A stretch of 64,000 nt of DNA from Diphasiastrum complanatum (GCA_029204225.1 CM055103.1:42243368-42307367), one strand, 5' to 3'. Counted from the stretch's first letter, positions 36,870 to 49,900 are shown. The notes: a model not told the origin generated them from the sequence alone. Program-made: numbers and translations.

Positions 36870-39356
36870 TTACAGGAGCTGCGACAGCAGGTTGCCTCTC
36901 GAATTTTTCTTCGTCAGATTTGTCGTTCGAATGGGAGATGACTTAGAAAATTTTGGTTTTCGTGTTCGTCCTCTGCTCCCCCTGTCATTGGTGGCAGGTC
37001 ATAGTACTATCTCTCCAGATCTTCGTAGCTGACAGAATCGTCATTGGCCATTGTCATGCTCTCATAGAATCTGACATCTCTCATTGTTTTCACAGTGTTC
37101 GTGTCTGGCATGTAGACTCTATAGTATGACGAGTTGTTGTCATAGCCTACCATAAATCCCTGCTCCGCTTTCTCATCAAGCTTCTTTCAAAGCTTATCAG
37201 GAATATGTGCATAAGCTGCACAACCAAAGATTCTCACATGAGACAGGTTGGGCTTTCTACCCCACCATAACTCATCTGGTATTGTGTGAGGGACACCGGA
37301 CTTGCCTGTCCTGTTCTGGATGTATGTGGCTATAGCTATTGCTTCAGCCCACATTTCCCTTGGAGCTTTCAAGTAGGCCACCATGCATTTGACTGCTTCC
37401 ATCAGGGTCCTGTTCTTTCATTCTGCAACACCATTGTGCTGCGGTGTATAGGCTGCAGTCCTTCTGTGAATGATGTCACGATCATTGCAGAAGTCAGTGA
37501 AGCGATTCGAGATGTATTCGTCACCTTGATTTGTTTTGATCTGCTTCACTTTACTTCCAGAACATCTTTCAGTCCAATTCACATATTCTGTGAATTTGTC
37601 AAGTGTTCATATTTATCTTGAATAAAATACACTCTGGCAAATTTGCTATAGTCATAATGAAGGTTATATAATACTTTGAACCTCCTATTGAGATCGCATT
37701 GAATGGTTCGCAGATGTCAAAATGCACTAGCTCTATAATCTTGGTCGTTCTGTAGGAGTCTTTGATGAATGGAGTGTGTGACATCTTTCCCTTCAAACAT
37801 GCATCACAAGTGGCCGAACTGGTTGCATTCGAGATGCTGAACCCTCTTATTGCTCCATGATGGCTTGCTTGGTATAGTTCCATTGAGTTCATGTGGTAGA
37901 GTCTTCTGTGCCAGAAAGTGTCTGGCTGGTCATCATGAGTCTGATGCACCTGATCTGCAGGTAGGCATACCTTCAGATAATATAGGTTCTCTTTCCTTCT
38001 GCCTTGAGCGATCAGAGTATTGATACTGGCATCAATCATGTTGCATGATTCATTAGAAAACGTCACACACATCCCTATCTGCTATTCTTGCTACAGATAG
38101 CAAGTCTTGTTGCAGAGTAGGCACGGACGGAATGTCTTCAAGTCGTCTGTCTCTGCCATTGGTGTTGAGCCATAGTAAATCAATACCATTCACTTGATGT
38201 CTAGATCCATCTCCAAGAACTATGAATCTTGAGGGATCTGCACTTCTGAAATAAGACATTATTCGTCTTGATGTCACAAAGTGTGAGGTGGCTCCTGAGT
38301 CTAGGATCACCTCATGTGTGTCAGATGTTGATGCTGCACACACGTCTGTACAGATATAGACGGTCGAACAGTTTCTGTTTGTTCTTTCTTTGCCCATCTT
38401 CGAGCTCTTGGGCTCCTCGACATAGGATGAACTATTGCTATTCTCCTGTCTGTTCTGTGTTGATTTGTTTCTCAGGTTCTGGCGGCAATCCATGGTTGCA
38501 TGACCCTTCTTGTGGTAATGGATACACTCAATCTTGGGATTGAGCCAGCATGTATCTATTGTATGCCCATCTCTTCTGCATCTTATGCAAGTCTTCTTGT
38601 CTGCACCCTGTTGTTTCGACCTCCATTTGGTCTTCCAATTGCCTTTGCTGGTCCCCTCTGTTTGCTGGTCACGATCTTGCCTCTGATTTGACTCCTTCTT
38701 AGGCTTAAATTGTTTTTTGAATTTTTCTTTGTTGTCATGGAGGGCTTGGTCAGAACCATCTTTGTGATCAAGATGTTCTCTGGCATCGACTTCCTCTCGA
38801 ATCTCGACAATCGCCTTTTCGAGGTTCATGGTAGATCTTTCACGAGTAGGGTCCTTGTTGTCTGGAATGATCTGGGTAAGGCTCTCACCAGGTACGTGAG
38901 CTGTTTCTCAACTGACACAACATTCTTTGCTCTAGAGTTATGTAGTGACAGAAACAGATCCTTCATCTTTCTCATGAAAGAAGTGAGGTCTTTCCCATCC
39001 CACTACAAATTTGTCAACTGATCTTCCAACATCATGATTTGACTTCTTGATTTTGTTTGAAATCTGGAGAGCAATGCATCCCACATCTCCTTAGCTTTGG
39101 AGAGTATAACCAGGTCAAGTGTGAGGCTATCTTCGATGGAAGATGATAGCAAGGCTACTTCCTTGTCGTTTCTCTCCCTCCATTCGCGTAGCTCCTTGTC
39201 TGATGTTGTAGGCATTTCTTCTGTGCCGTCTACCCAGGGGAAGAGTCCTTCGCCCTTGAATATCAATGATGTCTTAACTTTCTAGGCTAGAAAGTTAGAT
39301 CTTGAAGAATCAAGTATTGTGCAGATCTTGCTCTACATGCTGTTGATTGAAGCCAT
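36870..39356 (-). pseudogene. Copia element I: gag, protease, integrase
   Basis: On the minus strand gag starts at ATG 39356 (MASINSM) but has in-frame stops near 39330 and 39280. Helical gag follows at 39266-39003 (LSSSIEDSLTLDLVILSKAK). The knuckle CIRCRRDGHTIDTC lies near 38580, the protease VILDSGATSHFV near 38290, and GAG-pre-integrase FWHRRLYHMNSMEL near 37900 with CDACLKGKMSHTPF. Integrase reads QIKTNQGDEYIS and AAYTPQHNGVAE near 37440-37560, then WAEAIAIATYIQNR, and a C-terminal VGYDNNSSYYRVY near 37120. Frameshifts and stops break it. RT and RNase H are absent: the element ends at about 36870 against element D. Confidence 0.82.
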
Positions 39357-39461
39357 TGCTTATGAAGTCTGTTTCCTCTTTGATGGTTGTTTGTCTGAAT
39401 GTTTGGCCTCGTGGATCTGCTAGCTTATTGGCTATGTCAGAATATGACAGGATGACCGGCC

Positions 39462-39470
39462 CTGATACCA
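39462..39470 (-). other. Primer-binding site of element I (degenerate)
   Basis: The minus strand reads TGGTATCAGGG (39460-39470), one base off the usual TGGTATCAGAG, about 105 bp before the gag ATG. Confidence 0.6.
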
Positions 39471-39472
39471 CT

Positions 39473-40560
39473 TAAGAGAATCAAATAAGAAAAAATCGCG
39501 AAACAGTCATGACAACCACGATCCTCTTGCGACTCGGATGGAGTTCAGATGTGATCACTGGACACTCCCAGCTGAATCACTCTTACAGTCCTCCCTGTAG
39601 TCAGGCACTGCTGATTCACGTTTATAAAATTAATGCAACATTCAACGTAGTTTCAACCAAGGTGCGGAATTAAAATGAACAAGAAAACTCAAACACACGA
39701 ATGACAGCAGACGCATTTGCATTCAAGATTAGACACAACAAGAGAATCATCTATATTGATCTTTCTCTGATTTCTTCAAGCATTGCATGCAAATCCACGC
39801 AGTGCGTTGGCATGGGAGAAACACGGTTCTCTCACGAGTAATCGTCTCGCTTTACTAGTGGACAGTTGGATCTACAAATCTTAGACATAACTGTCTTCGT
39901 ATGCAGGCGGACAAGTATTTTGTAATTTCGTCTTGATTGCTTACTTGCATCAGACAACTACACTGTATGTGTGCTCTGTTGATCTATATGTCAAGTATCA
40001 TCCAATAAGTATAGTCGCTCTATGTAAATCTAAGATTAGAGTGATTAAGCATCTACAACTAATTAGGGAATTACAAGAGTGGCAGATTAGCCACGACCTA
40101 GAGAGTATCTGCTGATGTCATACCATCAGATCAGATTTCTGTACTTCTGGGTAATTGCGTGATCTTTGCTGGTACTCTTTGGAGCGTGAGGGCAAATCGG
40201 GTTTCGCAACATTTTTCGTGTCGCGTCATTGGTTTCGTTTCCATCGTTGGTTCCATTTCCATCGTTGGTTTCGTTTTGCTCGTCTGCCTTTCTCTCGTAC
40301 TAGACTGCAAAAGATTCTCGTGCCAGACCACAAAAGATTATTAGAGTGAATCTTTCGTGTTCGTGAACCATTCGTGATCGTCTCCTTTGACTTTTGTTTT
40401 CGCAAAACTTTTTGTGTTTCGTGTCTCTTGACTTTCGTGTTCGCAATCATTTTCGTCAGGCAGAGGGCTGAAAGCTAGCAAAGCTTTATATATAGACACG
40501 TTTTGTTTCTTTAGCAATCTGAACTATGGGCAAATGACATCCCATATTGAAAGTGACATA
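39473..40560 (-). repeat. Probable 5' LTR of element I
   Basis: It lies immediately upstream (minus strand) of the primer site. Neither end is fixed: I see no TG...CA pair or target duplication. A minus-strand TATA box lies at 40486-40495 (TATATATAAA). Repeated short motifs (CTTTCGTGTTCG, GTTTCGTTTCCATCGTTGG) fill 40200-40450. No coding frame was seen. Confidence 0.45.
40486..40495 (-). promoter_or_regulatory. TATA box, probable LTR promoter of element I
   Basis: TATATATAAA on the minus strand, directed towards the copia I gag. Confidence 0.4.
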
Positions 40561-40639
40561 TAAATGAGAGGGATACATTGTTCAAAAAAGTGTTTTGTCC
40601 TTTCTTTGTGCTCTTCTTTTGGTAATCCTATTCTTGTAA

Positions 40640-43600
40640 AAGATCATAACAAGATACTTATCCAATTTGGGAAAGATTGAGTGAGGAGTTTGATGATAAT
40701 GTGCGTGAAAATCCTAACTAGAGTGACATGTATGGTTGTATGTTTATTTGTTGGGATGGCAATCATCGTCTGGCTGGTTGGATGGAGGCCATGCATGAGG
40801 ATTTTATGTGCGATATCAGTAGGCATGCTCTCATGCGTGCATCATTTATTCAGCCTACAAAAGATGGTGAGATGCGTCTCCTAGCATCAATGAATAGAAT
40901 AAGCAGGTATTGGTACAAACCTCATTTTGTGTTTGTCGGGTTGCGGAATGCAATATTGACTTCTTCCAAAATAAATTCTCAGTGGAAGAGCTACACAAGG
41001 TGAGGTAGTGAGACACCATGAAGAAAAGAAAATTGGCTCTCTAGTTTGGTACCCGCTAACAAAATATATGCTGGCTCGAGTACTATTTGAGGTGCATCTA
41101 AATTTCAAGCTAACACTTAAAAACTATGTTGCTTGAAATTTGTTATAAAACTTTTGATTATGTCAATAACTACTTTGTGCTTGTAGGCTGATATTGACAA
41201 GGATTTAGTAGAGGCTAGGATACGATACAATTCCGGCCTTGATAAAAAACATAAGACCGTCAAGGAGGCTGAGAATGTGGTCCATCGCAAATGGATGAAT
41301 AAGATGGGAAGGCTACTGGGTGTGGTGAACCCAAGCCTTGGACAGGAGTGGTTTGAGAAAGTCATAACTATGGAACCACAAGGGGCTAGTTTTTCTTTTG
41401 GATTGGAGAAGCTCCACACTTTGAGATGCTCCAATGTAAAGAACGAGGTGAGAAATCGTTGGCTAACCATTAGTCTTGGCTCTATGCGCGCACAGTTTGG
41501 AGTGCCAGTTAGTGACAAAGATTATAGGCTATGGGTAGCAAAGAAAACATGGCTAGCGTATCTGGTGGAGCAATGTAAAACTACTCTGCAAGAGTGTTTG
41601 AGCATAGGTACACAAATCATCAATTCATTTGAACACTTTTGGTTTTGTAAGTTATGATGCTGGTGTCACATGTTAAAGTGACTGGTGTTTTATTGTGTTC
41701 TATGTAGAGAGCTTTGAGTTGCCAAAGAGTGTAACTTTGACAGCATACATACAAAAGTTCAAAATGAAATATCGCAAGCAAATGTTCTTTACGTTGGAGC
41801 CAAAAATGAAATCTTCAAGAGAACGGAAAGAGCAAGAAGAGATCATAATTAGTGCCAAAAGAGTGCTCTGGAGGTAAGGTGTTGGTTGTTTTTCAATGTA
41901 TCTGTTTCCTTCGAATATGTATCCCTACATGTATTGCTTGTTCATGTATATGTTCTGCGTTATGTTTTTTTTTTTTTCCATTTTTCTAACAAGCAAAGTC
42001 ACTCACTGTAGATACTTGCATCACTATCACAATGCGGGGGAATTCCAATTATTCTCAGAGTTGTTTAATACTTGGAATCAAATAGACACACCGACTACTT
42101 TTATGTATTTTGAAAAATACAATTTGTCCAGAAAAGATGGTCTTTCAGCATGGGAAATTTTAAACAATCCTTGGTGGTTGGATTTCCCATAAGGAACTTG
42201 CCCTGATGAAGAGAAAGATCTATTCACAAATATAAAAAAAAGATAGCTGCATGTGGGCGATTCAGGGATACGCGTTGCCCCCACAATGGTCCACATGGCC
42301 GAGTAGCCATCTTAGGTGCATATGTTGTAAATGTTGTATTAATTTACATTGAATATTATCTTTTTTCAAACTTTGTCAAACTCCTTTTAATTGTTACATG
42401 TTACCTTTTTTGTTTTATGGTTGTGAACGTTGCAGAGAAGTCCAGAGCCCTCACCAAAGCAAATATGACAAATAAAAATTTGGTCGGTGACAAAACCTTG
42501 AATGCAAACAAGCCGAGCATGTGGTCTATTTTTCTTTTCGAGTGAATGTTTTGACAAAGATGCAAATCATTCTTTGTTTAAGCATATGCTTTTACTTTCT
42601 TACTTTCTTAAGCATATGCAAGTCATAGATCTATTTTTGATTTGTAGCTGCATTTCATTCAAGGAAATATGCTTGACATTGCAAAAGGATTTAGAGATAG
42701 AGTACTTTATAGAGAATTGGAAGAAATTAGAAAGGCACTTTTGTCTTGCTGTGGAGAAGGGAGGAGAAGAAAAGAGAAGACTGTGGAATATGCGTTGGAC
42801 TTGGTCATACTCGATCTACCCTCCGACATGAGTCCATATGGTTTTCCTGGTTCTGTTTCTAGTTGGAATGTATTGTAGGATGGGCTGTTGGACATAGCAT
42901 TGCAATTGATTAGTGTTGTGTTGGATGACACTGGAGTCACAGTATGCATATTGTCGATGAAGCACCGAGAAAAAAAATCTCGTACTTTGCGGTGCACTAG
43001 TCTGACCTTGCATAGGAGTGTAAGCCTTCAAGGACTGGAGCCCTTTGGCATAAGCCATGATGGCATTGAGGTACGGTATAAGCTTTTTGAAGATTGTTTA
43101 CTTTTGTTGGTTTCATAAGTTGTTTACTTCTATAACATGAATTTATTACTTTTGTTTGTTACGGTGTGTAGAGATTATTCGTGTTCGCTGAGGATGTCTA
43201 TATGAACAGATGAATTCAATGGATGTCTATGTCTTGGGTGTTGAAAATGAAAAATCATCTATCTTGACTTTAGGCTTGTCACAAAGTTTTTTCTATGTAA
43301 GTTTGTTGTTTCATAATGTAAATGCCAAATTTGGCCTAGAAGGAACTCGAGCTACATGGGTTCTTCAAGTCTAGTTGGTAGTATACAACTTGCATATAGA
43401 TTGTAGACTTAGAAATGTCATTAATATGCTTGTAGAAACTCGTGGCATATCACATGCAATAATTGTAAGTGATCCATATTGACATGCAAGGCATGCACAA
43501 AGTGAAATGGACACATGCATGATGATTTGTACAATTCTAGTTGGAAAAATGACACTTGGTAAAAGTAGGTAGAAATGCATGCATGAGAAGTGACAAATGT

Positions 43601-44560
43601 CACTAATACTCTAGTTTTCACTCATAGATGTGGATGGAAGGTGGATGGATGTGGTTCTACCTTGAGCTACCTCAAACCTTATAAATATGTGTAGACATTC
43701 TCATAATCTTTGATGAAGAACCAATCTTTGAAGCTATTCCATGCCATTTTGGATCTACACTATCATTTGCTTGAATATTGCTCTCTCTTTCTCTCTCTAA
43801 CTCGAGTTGAGGCTTATGCTCATGCATTAAATTCTTGTACTTTTTTTCTCTTGTTAATCAAAGCTATCATTCTTTGATTCTTAGCATGCTAGATTGTGAT
43901 TAAGCCATTAAATTCTGTACTAGATCTTGAAATTCAATCTAGAATCAGTTTGTGTGCTAATCATAAAGCTTAATAAGATCATTCACAATTGAGGATCATT
44001 TTTCACATGTGTGAACTTGCTGGAAATTTTGTCATTCGGTCGTGCGAATAGCTTGCTATCTCATCCGGATGGTGGTGGTCATAGCTTGGATCCATCTTTA
44101 TTCAGGAGTAGAGCAAACACATGGACACACTACTTTCTAGTGTCACATCGGATGCTCAATCCTGCTACTTCGTTGCCATTCCATGGGGGCCATGAAAAAA
44201 GCCCATTTTTTATGCAGTTTCTGGTGGAGACGTATTGCAAAAAAGATGGTGTTGTTTTTTATTCGTTGAGTGGTTGTGGGTCTAGCATAATTGCTGGTAG
44301 ATCATCTCAATGACATTGTGTGGTGATGGATTGCGACTCAAAGTTGTTGCAGCACATGGAACACCATTTTCGTGAGATAAATTCTTTCTTGCATATTAGA
44401 TGTTAAAAATTTAGATGTCTAACTTACCACTATTAGATCTATTTTTTCACAATCATTCTCTTTATAGGTCTATCCGTACCTACTGTCCCCATTGCAGAAA
44501 CCAGTCTAGAAGAAGATGAAGAATGTTTGGATGATTGGGATGTGGATGATTTTCAGAGCT
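40640..44560 (+). pseudogene. Intron-containing gene remnant: ParB-like segment plus permuted DNA-methylase-like segment
   Basis: Coding blocks are separated by GT...AG introns. Block 1 (about 40650-40998) reads DMYGCMFICWDGNHRLAGW; the DGNHRL motif is like ParB/Srx-type nucleotide-binding domains. Blocks 2 and 3 (41187-41608, 41708-41873) and 4 (from 42012) join in matching phase (introns 41609-41707 phase 1 and 41874-42011 phase 2). Block 5 (about 42660-43110) reads LDLVILDLPSD and then LISVVLDDTGVTVCIL, like a methylase DPPY region. After a solo LTR, block 6 (44040-44400) reads CKKDGVVFYSLSGCGSSIIAGR and then CVVMDCDSKLLQHM, like a SAM-binding motif. The order (catalytic then SAM site) is that of permuted N4/N6 amino-methylases. 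Stops at 40719, 42190, 42877 and 44311 and the LTR show it is dead. Function is inference from motifs. Confidence 0.45.
43239..44034 (+). repeat. Solo LTR of copia family C
   Basis: 796 bp, begins TGTTGAAAATG, ends TTTGTCA. The same length and clearly homologous to the 5' LTR at 60935-61730. The flanking 5-mers TTGGG (43234-43238) and TTCGG (44035-44039) differ at one base. No primer site or internal sequence is attached. It splits the methylase-like remnant between its catalytic and SAM-binding blocks. Confidence 0.82.
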
Positions 44561-44583
44561 AGCAACGGGTTTTTTAGTTAAGC

Positions 44584-45487
44584 ACTAGGAGCAATGGAAC
44601 TATAGCAATGATCACGAGAGTTGTCCTTCAGAGCACTATGCTATCTATGTTGTTGCGTAACAACAAGCAGCTAGACAATGGACCAGAGCACCACTTGGAT
44701 GTTTTTCATGCGGAGAGAATCACAGAGCTACTGAATGTCCAAACAAGCAGAAGTCTATACCATTTTGTAGAGAATGTGGTTATGGACAATGTTATAAAGA
44801 ATTTATTAGCAAGACCCAAACCACCTCCGATTATTGCTCCAGTGAATATGATTACAATCAAGAAAAGACCAATAGTTCAATCTGAACCAACTTTACCTTT
44901 GAAGGTTGTTACTAAAGCTCAAAAATAGAAAGAGGTTCTAGTTGATCCAGTAGCTACTGAATCTGCACCAACTACAAATATACCTACCGCATCAAAAATA
45001 TATATGAATCTCAAAGCAGAAAAGAAAAGATATCAAGATATGAGGTAGTGGATCAAACAGTTGCAAGAAGAAGAAGTCCAAGAAGCCGCTAAAGCAGCAG
45101 CCGAAGTCCATTCTCCTTCTATGCCACAGGCAAATCCAAGAACAGATGTTAATATATAGTTGCACCATCATGAAGAACCCTTCAAGGTGATGGAACCTGA
45201 AGCACTACAAACAGAATTGATCGTAAATATTTTGTCTAGCAAGATGGACATTACATTGGGAGAATTCCTTAAGCCGGTGCTGAAAGAAAAAGAAGTATTA
45301 GCAGAAAGATTGATTCAAGTGGAACCACAAGTTCGTCAAAAGCCACTTTTTTGTGTTAGGTTTGAAGAAATGAATGAAGTACTCAATGTGGGAATAGCCT
45401 GGGAAAGTGAGCAGAAAAACATCACCCCGCCGATACAACATAGACAGTTTGGTAAAGAAGTAGCCGTGATTGATGGAGGATCAGGAG
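44584..45487 (+). pseudogene. Gypsy element G2: gag C-terminus and protease start
   Basis: A zinc knuckle CFSCGENHRATEC (CX2CX3HX4C) starts at 44700, followed by FCRECGYGQC. After a frameshift, the frame 44790-45487 continues with stops at 44926, 45046 and 45157, through a Pro-rich linker and a helical part (KAAAEVHSPSMPQANP). It ends at AVIDGGSG, the retropepsin active site, where copia A is inserted. The next residues (VNLIS) are on the far side at 51802. No 5' LTR is visible. To the left it abuts the methylase-like remnant. Confidence 0.75.
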
Positions 45488-46349
45488 TGTTGAAAATTGT
45501 CACTTCTCACTTGACATTGGTTCATGTAAATATTGATCAAACATTAGAATATGTTGATGATATGATTTCACACGTGTGGAGCATGTTCCCATGTGTGAAA
45601 GGATGTACTTTTCATGTTTGTATATATCCAAATTGATTTTGTATCATTCTAGTTAGTGTGAACATGAAATGACTAGTTTTTAGTCAAGTTGACTAGTCAC
45701 CTACAAATTAGCTTTTCCTTGCATGTGCATGAGTAAATGCTCCCACATGGCAAGTGGATGTTCACATGTGTGTATAGAGTACTAGAAGATAAGAGTTGAC
45801 CATTTTCCTTAGATCCTATTTTGTAGGGAATATTCCTATATTCTAGGAGACTAGCTTTTTGGATTTTAGTCATATTCTAGAAGGTCAACTATTGGATAAG
45901 GATCAAGGATGGATCAAATGGATAGATATGAGTGATGTGGCACTCTTCACACGTGTGAAGGCCTGCTGGACTGTACCAGACTCATGGATGTACTTGATCC
46001 ATAAAAGGATCATCATTTTGCTAAGAAAATTGATGAGACTTTTGCACTCTACACTTTTGTGAGATTTCTAGTCATTTGTCTTGTGATTTTTATGCATGAT
46101 TGCTATCTAGTATCATTGTACTTGTTGTTTCAGGTGCAGGCCGTACAGTGGACAGTACTCCACACGTGTGAAGCCGCTCTCACTAAAAAATGATGTGTTG
46201 ATCCATTGCTCTTGCTTAAATCCAAGTGTAGTGAATCTAGATCAAGATCTAATGTGTAGAACTTGATAGATTCATTGATTAAGCAACCAATAACTCTCTA
46301 TGATTGTAAAGTACAATCATTATTGTCCTAAAAACTGTAAAATTTATCA
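45488..46349 (+). repeat. 5' LTR of element A
   Basis: 862 bp, TGTTGAAAATTG...ATTTATCA. Contains three CACACGTGTG boxes (45569-45578, 45948-45957, 46161-46170) and a fourth lies just outside (46513-46522). Confidence 0.95.
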
Positions 46350-46362
46350 TGGTATCAGAGCT
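46350..46362 (+). other. Primer-binding site of element A
   Basis: TGGTATCAGAGCT immediately after the LTR, the initiator-Met type site. Confidence 0.93.
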
Positions 46363-46945
46363 AAGTAAGAGAGTGATCATTGAATCATAAATCTTGTAAA
46401 GATCATTGGCAAAATTTGTTTTTTGGCCAATACTAGTGAGGGCGAGTTCTTCTAGAGTGATAGCTTGTAATCATTTGGATCAAAACGACTTGAAGGCTGT
46501 GTATGTACTTTTCACACGTGTGAAACCGTACAGCAACTTTCAATTCAAGTTACTTTGTGTTTTTTGGTCCCAAAATCACAATACTAGTTCATTTTTGGTG
46601 CTTTTTGAAGCATAGTATTGATCTAGATTCATTCTAACTAATGCCTATGACCAAATAGTGTTTTGGATCATTGAAGCATTTCTTTTTAGAGTCTAAGATC
46701 AGATCTAAGAGGCTGATTTGTTCAGATCCTTAGTTGAAGTGAAATCTCTAAGAAAAGTGTAAAGCAATTTTTTTTGTGAGAGTGAAAGCTAGAAATTTTT
46801 GGTAAGATCTTTGAGTATCATTCAAGCTTGTGTGTTAGTTTGATAGAGACAAGCCTATAGGCATTCTAGTAAGCTTTAGGCCACTTCATAGATCTTTTAA
46901 AATTCAAAAATCTTTGTGATTTTTAAAAAGAGCATTCATTCTAAA

Positions 46946-49900
46946 ATGTCATCCATGGGTGGATATTTGATGGAACCAAGTGAGAGACTCACTTCCACAA
47001 ATTATTCCATTTGGAAAGTGAGAATGGAATCACTCCTAGTGATCCATGATCTATATGACATAGTTCAAGGAGTAGAGGAAGAGCCTCAAACTCCCCAAGA
47101 ACAAGCCAAATACAAGAAGAGAGCAAGATTAGCTCTACATTGCATAAAGTTAAATGTATGCAATGACCTCTTGAAAGAGGTGTCTTCTTGTACCTCATCC
47201 AAAGAGGCTTGGGATTCATTAAAGAGCATTTATGAATCCAACAATACTTCAAGAATCCTCATGCTAAGAAATCAAGTTTTCCAAAGCATGAAAGGAAGTG
47301 GAGAGAGTGGACAAGAGTATGTTCTTAGGATCAAATCTCTTAACAAGGAGTTAAGTGCAATAGGAGAGAAGATCCAAGATCAAGAACTAGTACAAATCAT
47401 TTTGAATGGTCTAAGTGATGAGTTTACCAACTTAGTCCAATCATTTGCCATTCAAGACTCTCTTCCATCCATTGAAAAGTTGCACAATGTTCTTGTGGCC
47501 GAGGAGAGTAGGCTTCTACACCTCAAGACAAGAATGGATAGCATGTCACTTAATGGAGGAGAGGAGAAAGCTAACTTTACATCTAAAGGCAAGAAAAAGC
47601 AAAATCCATTCAAGAAAAATCAAGGCAAGGAGGCCGAGATGAAGAATGGAGGATCTACCTCCAAAGGCAAAGTGAAGAACAAGGCAAAACTAAAGTGTTT
47701 CTTTTGTGGAAAGAAAGGACACTTTGCCTCAGAATGCTACTTGAAGAAGAATCAACAAGCCAAAGGAGATCAAGGGAACATTGCTCAAGAGGAAGAATAT
47801 GAGGATGGATTCAACACATCCTTAATGGTTGCATCTACACCAACTTCAAGTCAAGACACATGGTGGATAGATAGTGGGGCTAGTTCCCACATGTCCTTTA
47901 ACAAGCATTATTTTTCTACTCTTCTATCTTGTAATGACTCTAAGAAGTCAATATACACTGCTAGTGATCAAGCATGCAAGATAGATGGCATAGGATCTAT
48001 ACCTCTTTGTTTAGGCACATCTAAAAGGATAGATCTAGATAATGTTTTGTATGTTCCTACCATTTCAAGAAACTTGCTTAGTGTAGGACAATTAATGGAC
48101 AATGGACTAGATGTACATTTCAAGAATGGAGTTTGTTCCATCTTGAAAAATGATAAGTGCATAGCTAGTGGCATTAAGCAAGGTAGACTTTTCAAGTTGG
48201 ATGCTAATGTTGCAAGTGAAAGTGTGAACTTGGCTAGGGAGGAGCTAACTCAAGTGGAGCTTTGGCATAAGAGATTAGGCCATCCTAATCTTCAATCTAT
48301 GGAGTCAATGGCAAGCAAGGAACTAGCTCTCGGCCTACCAAGAGCTTTCAAGAAGTGTGGAAAAATGTGTGAGGCATGTGGCCTTGCAAAGTCACACAAA
48401 TCTTCTTACAAGAAATCTTCATCAAGATCTCTCTCTCCCTTGGATCTCATACATTCTGATGTACATAGTTTTTCACATGCAAGTAATGGAGGTGCCTTGA
48501 TGTATGTAACTTTTATAGATGATTGTACTAGATTCACATGGATTGAGTTACTATCAAAGAAAAATCTTGTTTATGAAGCTTTCATTAAGTTCAAGTCTCT
48601 AGTAGAGAAACAACTTAGTACTTCTATCAAAGCACTAAGATGTGATAATGGAGGAGAGTACACCTCCAATAAAATGAAAGACTTTTGTGAGATCAATGGT
48701 ATTAAGTTACAATACACTTGTTCCTACACCCCTCAACAAAATGGGGTGGCCGAGAGGAAAAATAGGAGTCTATGTGAGTGTGCAAAGTCCTTGAGGCTTG
48801 ATGCATCACTTCCCATCTCATTTTGGGGAGAAGCCATAACATGTGCTAATTATTTGTGTAATAGACTTCCTAGTAGTGCTATAGATGGGATCTCACCTTA
48901 TCAAGCCTTGTTTGATAAGAAACCCAATGTAAAATATTTTAAGATCTTTGGATGTACTTGTTATGTACACATTCCTTTGGAGACTAGAAGGAAAGAAGAT
49001 GCTACCTCCTTCAAAGGAATCTTTGTTGGCTATGGAGAAAATAGCAAGGGATATAGGATATATGATCCTACATCCAAGAAAGTAAAGGTAAGCAAAGATG
49101 TACTTTTTGATGAGTCACAATTTGCTAAGAGCTTGTCAAATGGATCTAACCCATTGTGCATTGAAGATCTTGACAAATCCGAGGAGGATCTTGACAAACC
49201 CGAGGAGGATCATGACAAACCCGAGGATGGAGATTTGGATCCAAGTCAAAAGGGGCCAAGAAGATCATCAAGGAGCAAGGCCGAGCCCTCAAGGCTTACC
49301 TATGTGGACAAGGGAAAGCAAAAGGAAGGCTCTACATCTTCTACCTCTTACTCTTTTTTAGCTACATTGATTGAAGAACCATCATCTTTTGAAGAAGCAT
49401 GTAAATCTAAAGTTTGGAGAGATGCAATGCAAGTAGAGTATGATGCATTAGAAGAAAATCATACTTGGAATCTTGTAAATCTTCCAAGAGGAAAGAAACC
49501 ACTTGCATGTAAGTGGATTTATAGAATTAAGTACAATCAAGATGGATCTATTAGTAAATACAAAGCTAGGCTTGTTGCTAAGGGATTTCTTCAAATAAAA
49601 GGATTGGATTATGAAGAAACATTTGCACCTGTAGCTAAGCTTGTAACTATTAGATTAATCATTTGCATTGCTACTTTGTTCAAATGGGATCTCTACCAAA
49701 TGGATGTGACAAATGCCTTCTTGAATGGCTTCTTAGAAGAGGAAATCTACATGATGCAACCCGAGGGCTTCATCAAGATTGGTGAGGAGCAAAAGGTGTG
49801 CTACTTAAGGAAGAGCCTATATGGCTTGAAGCAAGCACCTAGAGCTTGGTACTCTAGGTTGCATGATTTTCTCTATTCCCTTGGCTTTGTACTAAGTGCT

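Noticed and set aside
40155-40450. Overlapping frames rich in Phe/Trp/His near 40155-40450
   Set aside because: They arise from short repeats (GTTTCGTTTCCATCGTTGG-like) in the probable LTR of copia I.
45483-45487. AGGAG before both LTRs of A as evidence of homology-guided insertion
   Set aside because: The 3' LTR is preceded by the element's own purine tract, which ends AGGAG by nature; the match with the target duplication is most likely coincidence.
45859-46062. Small open frame repeated exactly at 51311-51514
   Set aside because: It is within the two LTRs of element A, so the duplication is explained by the LTR pair.
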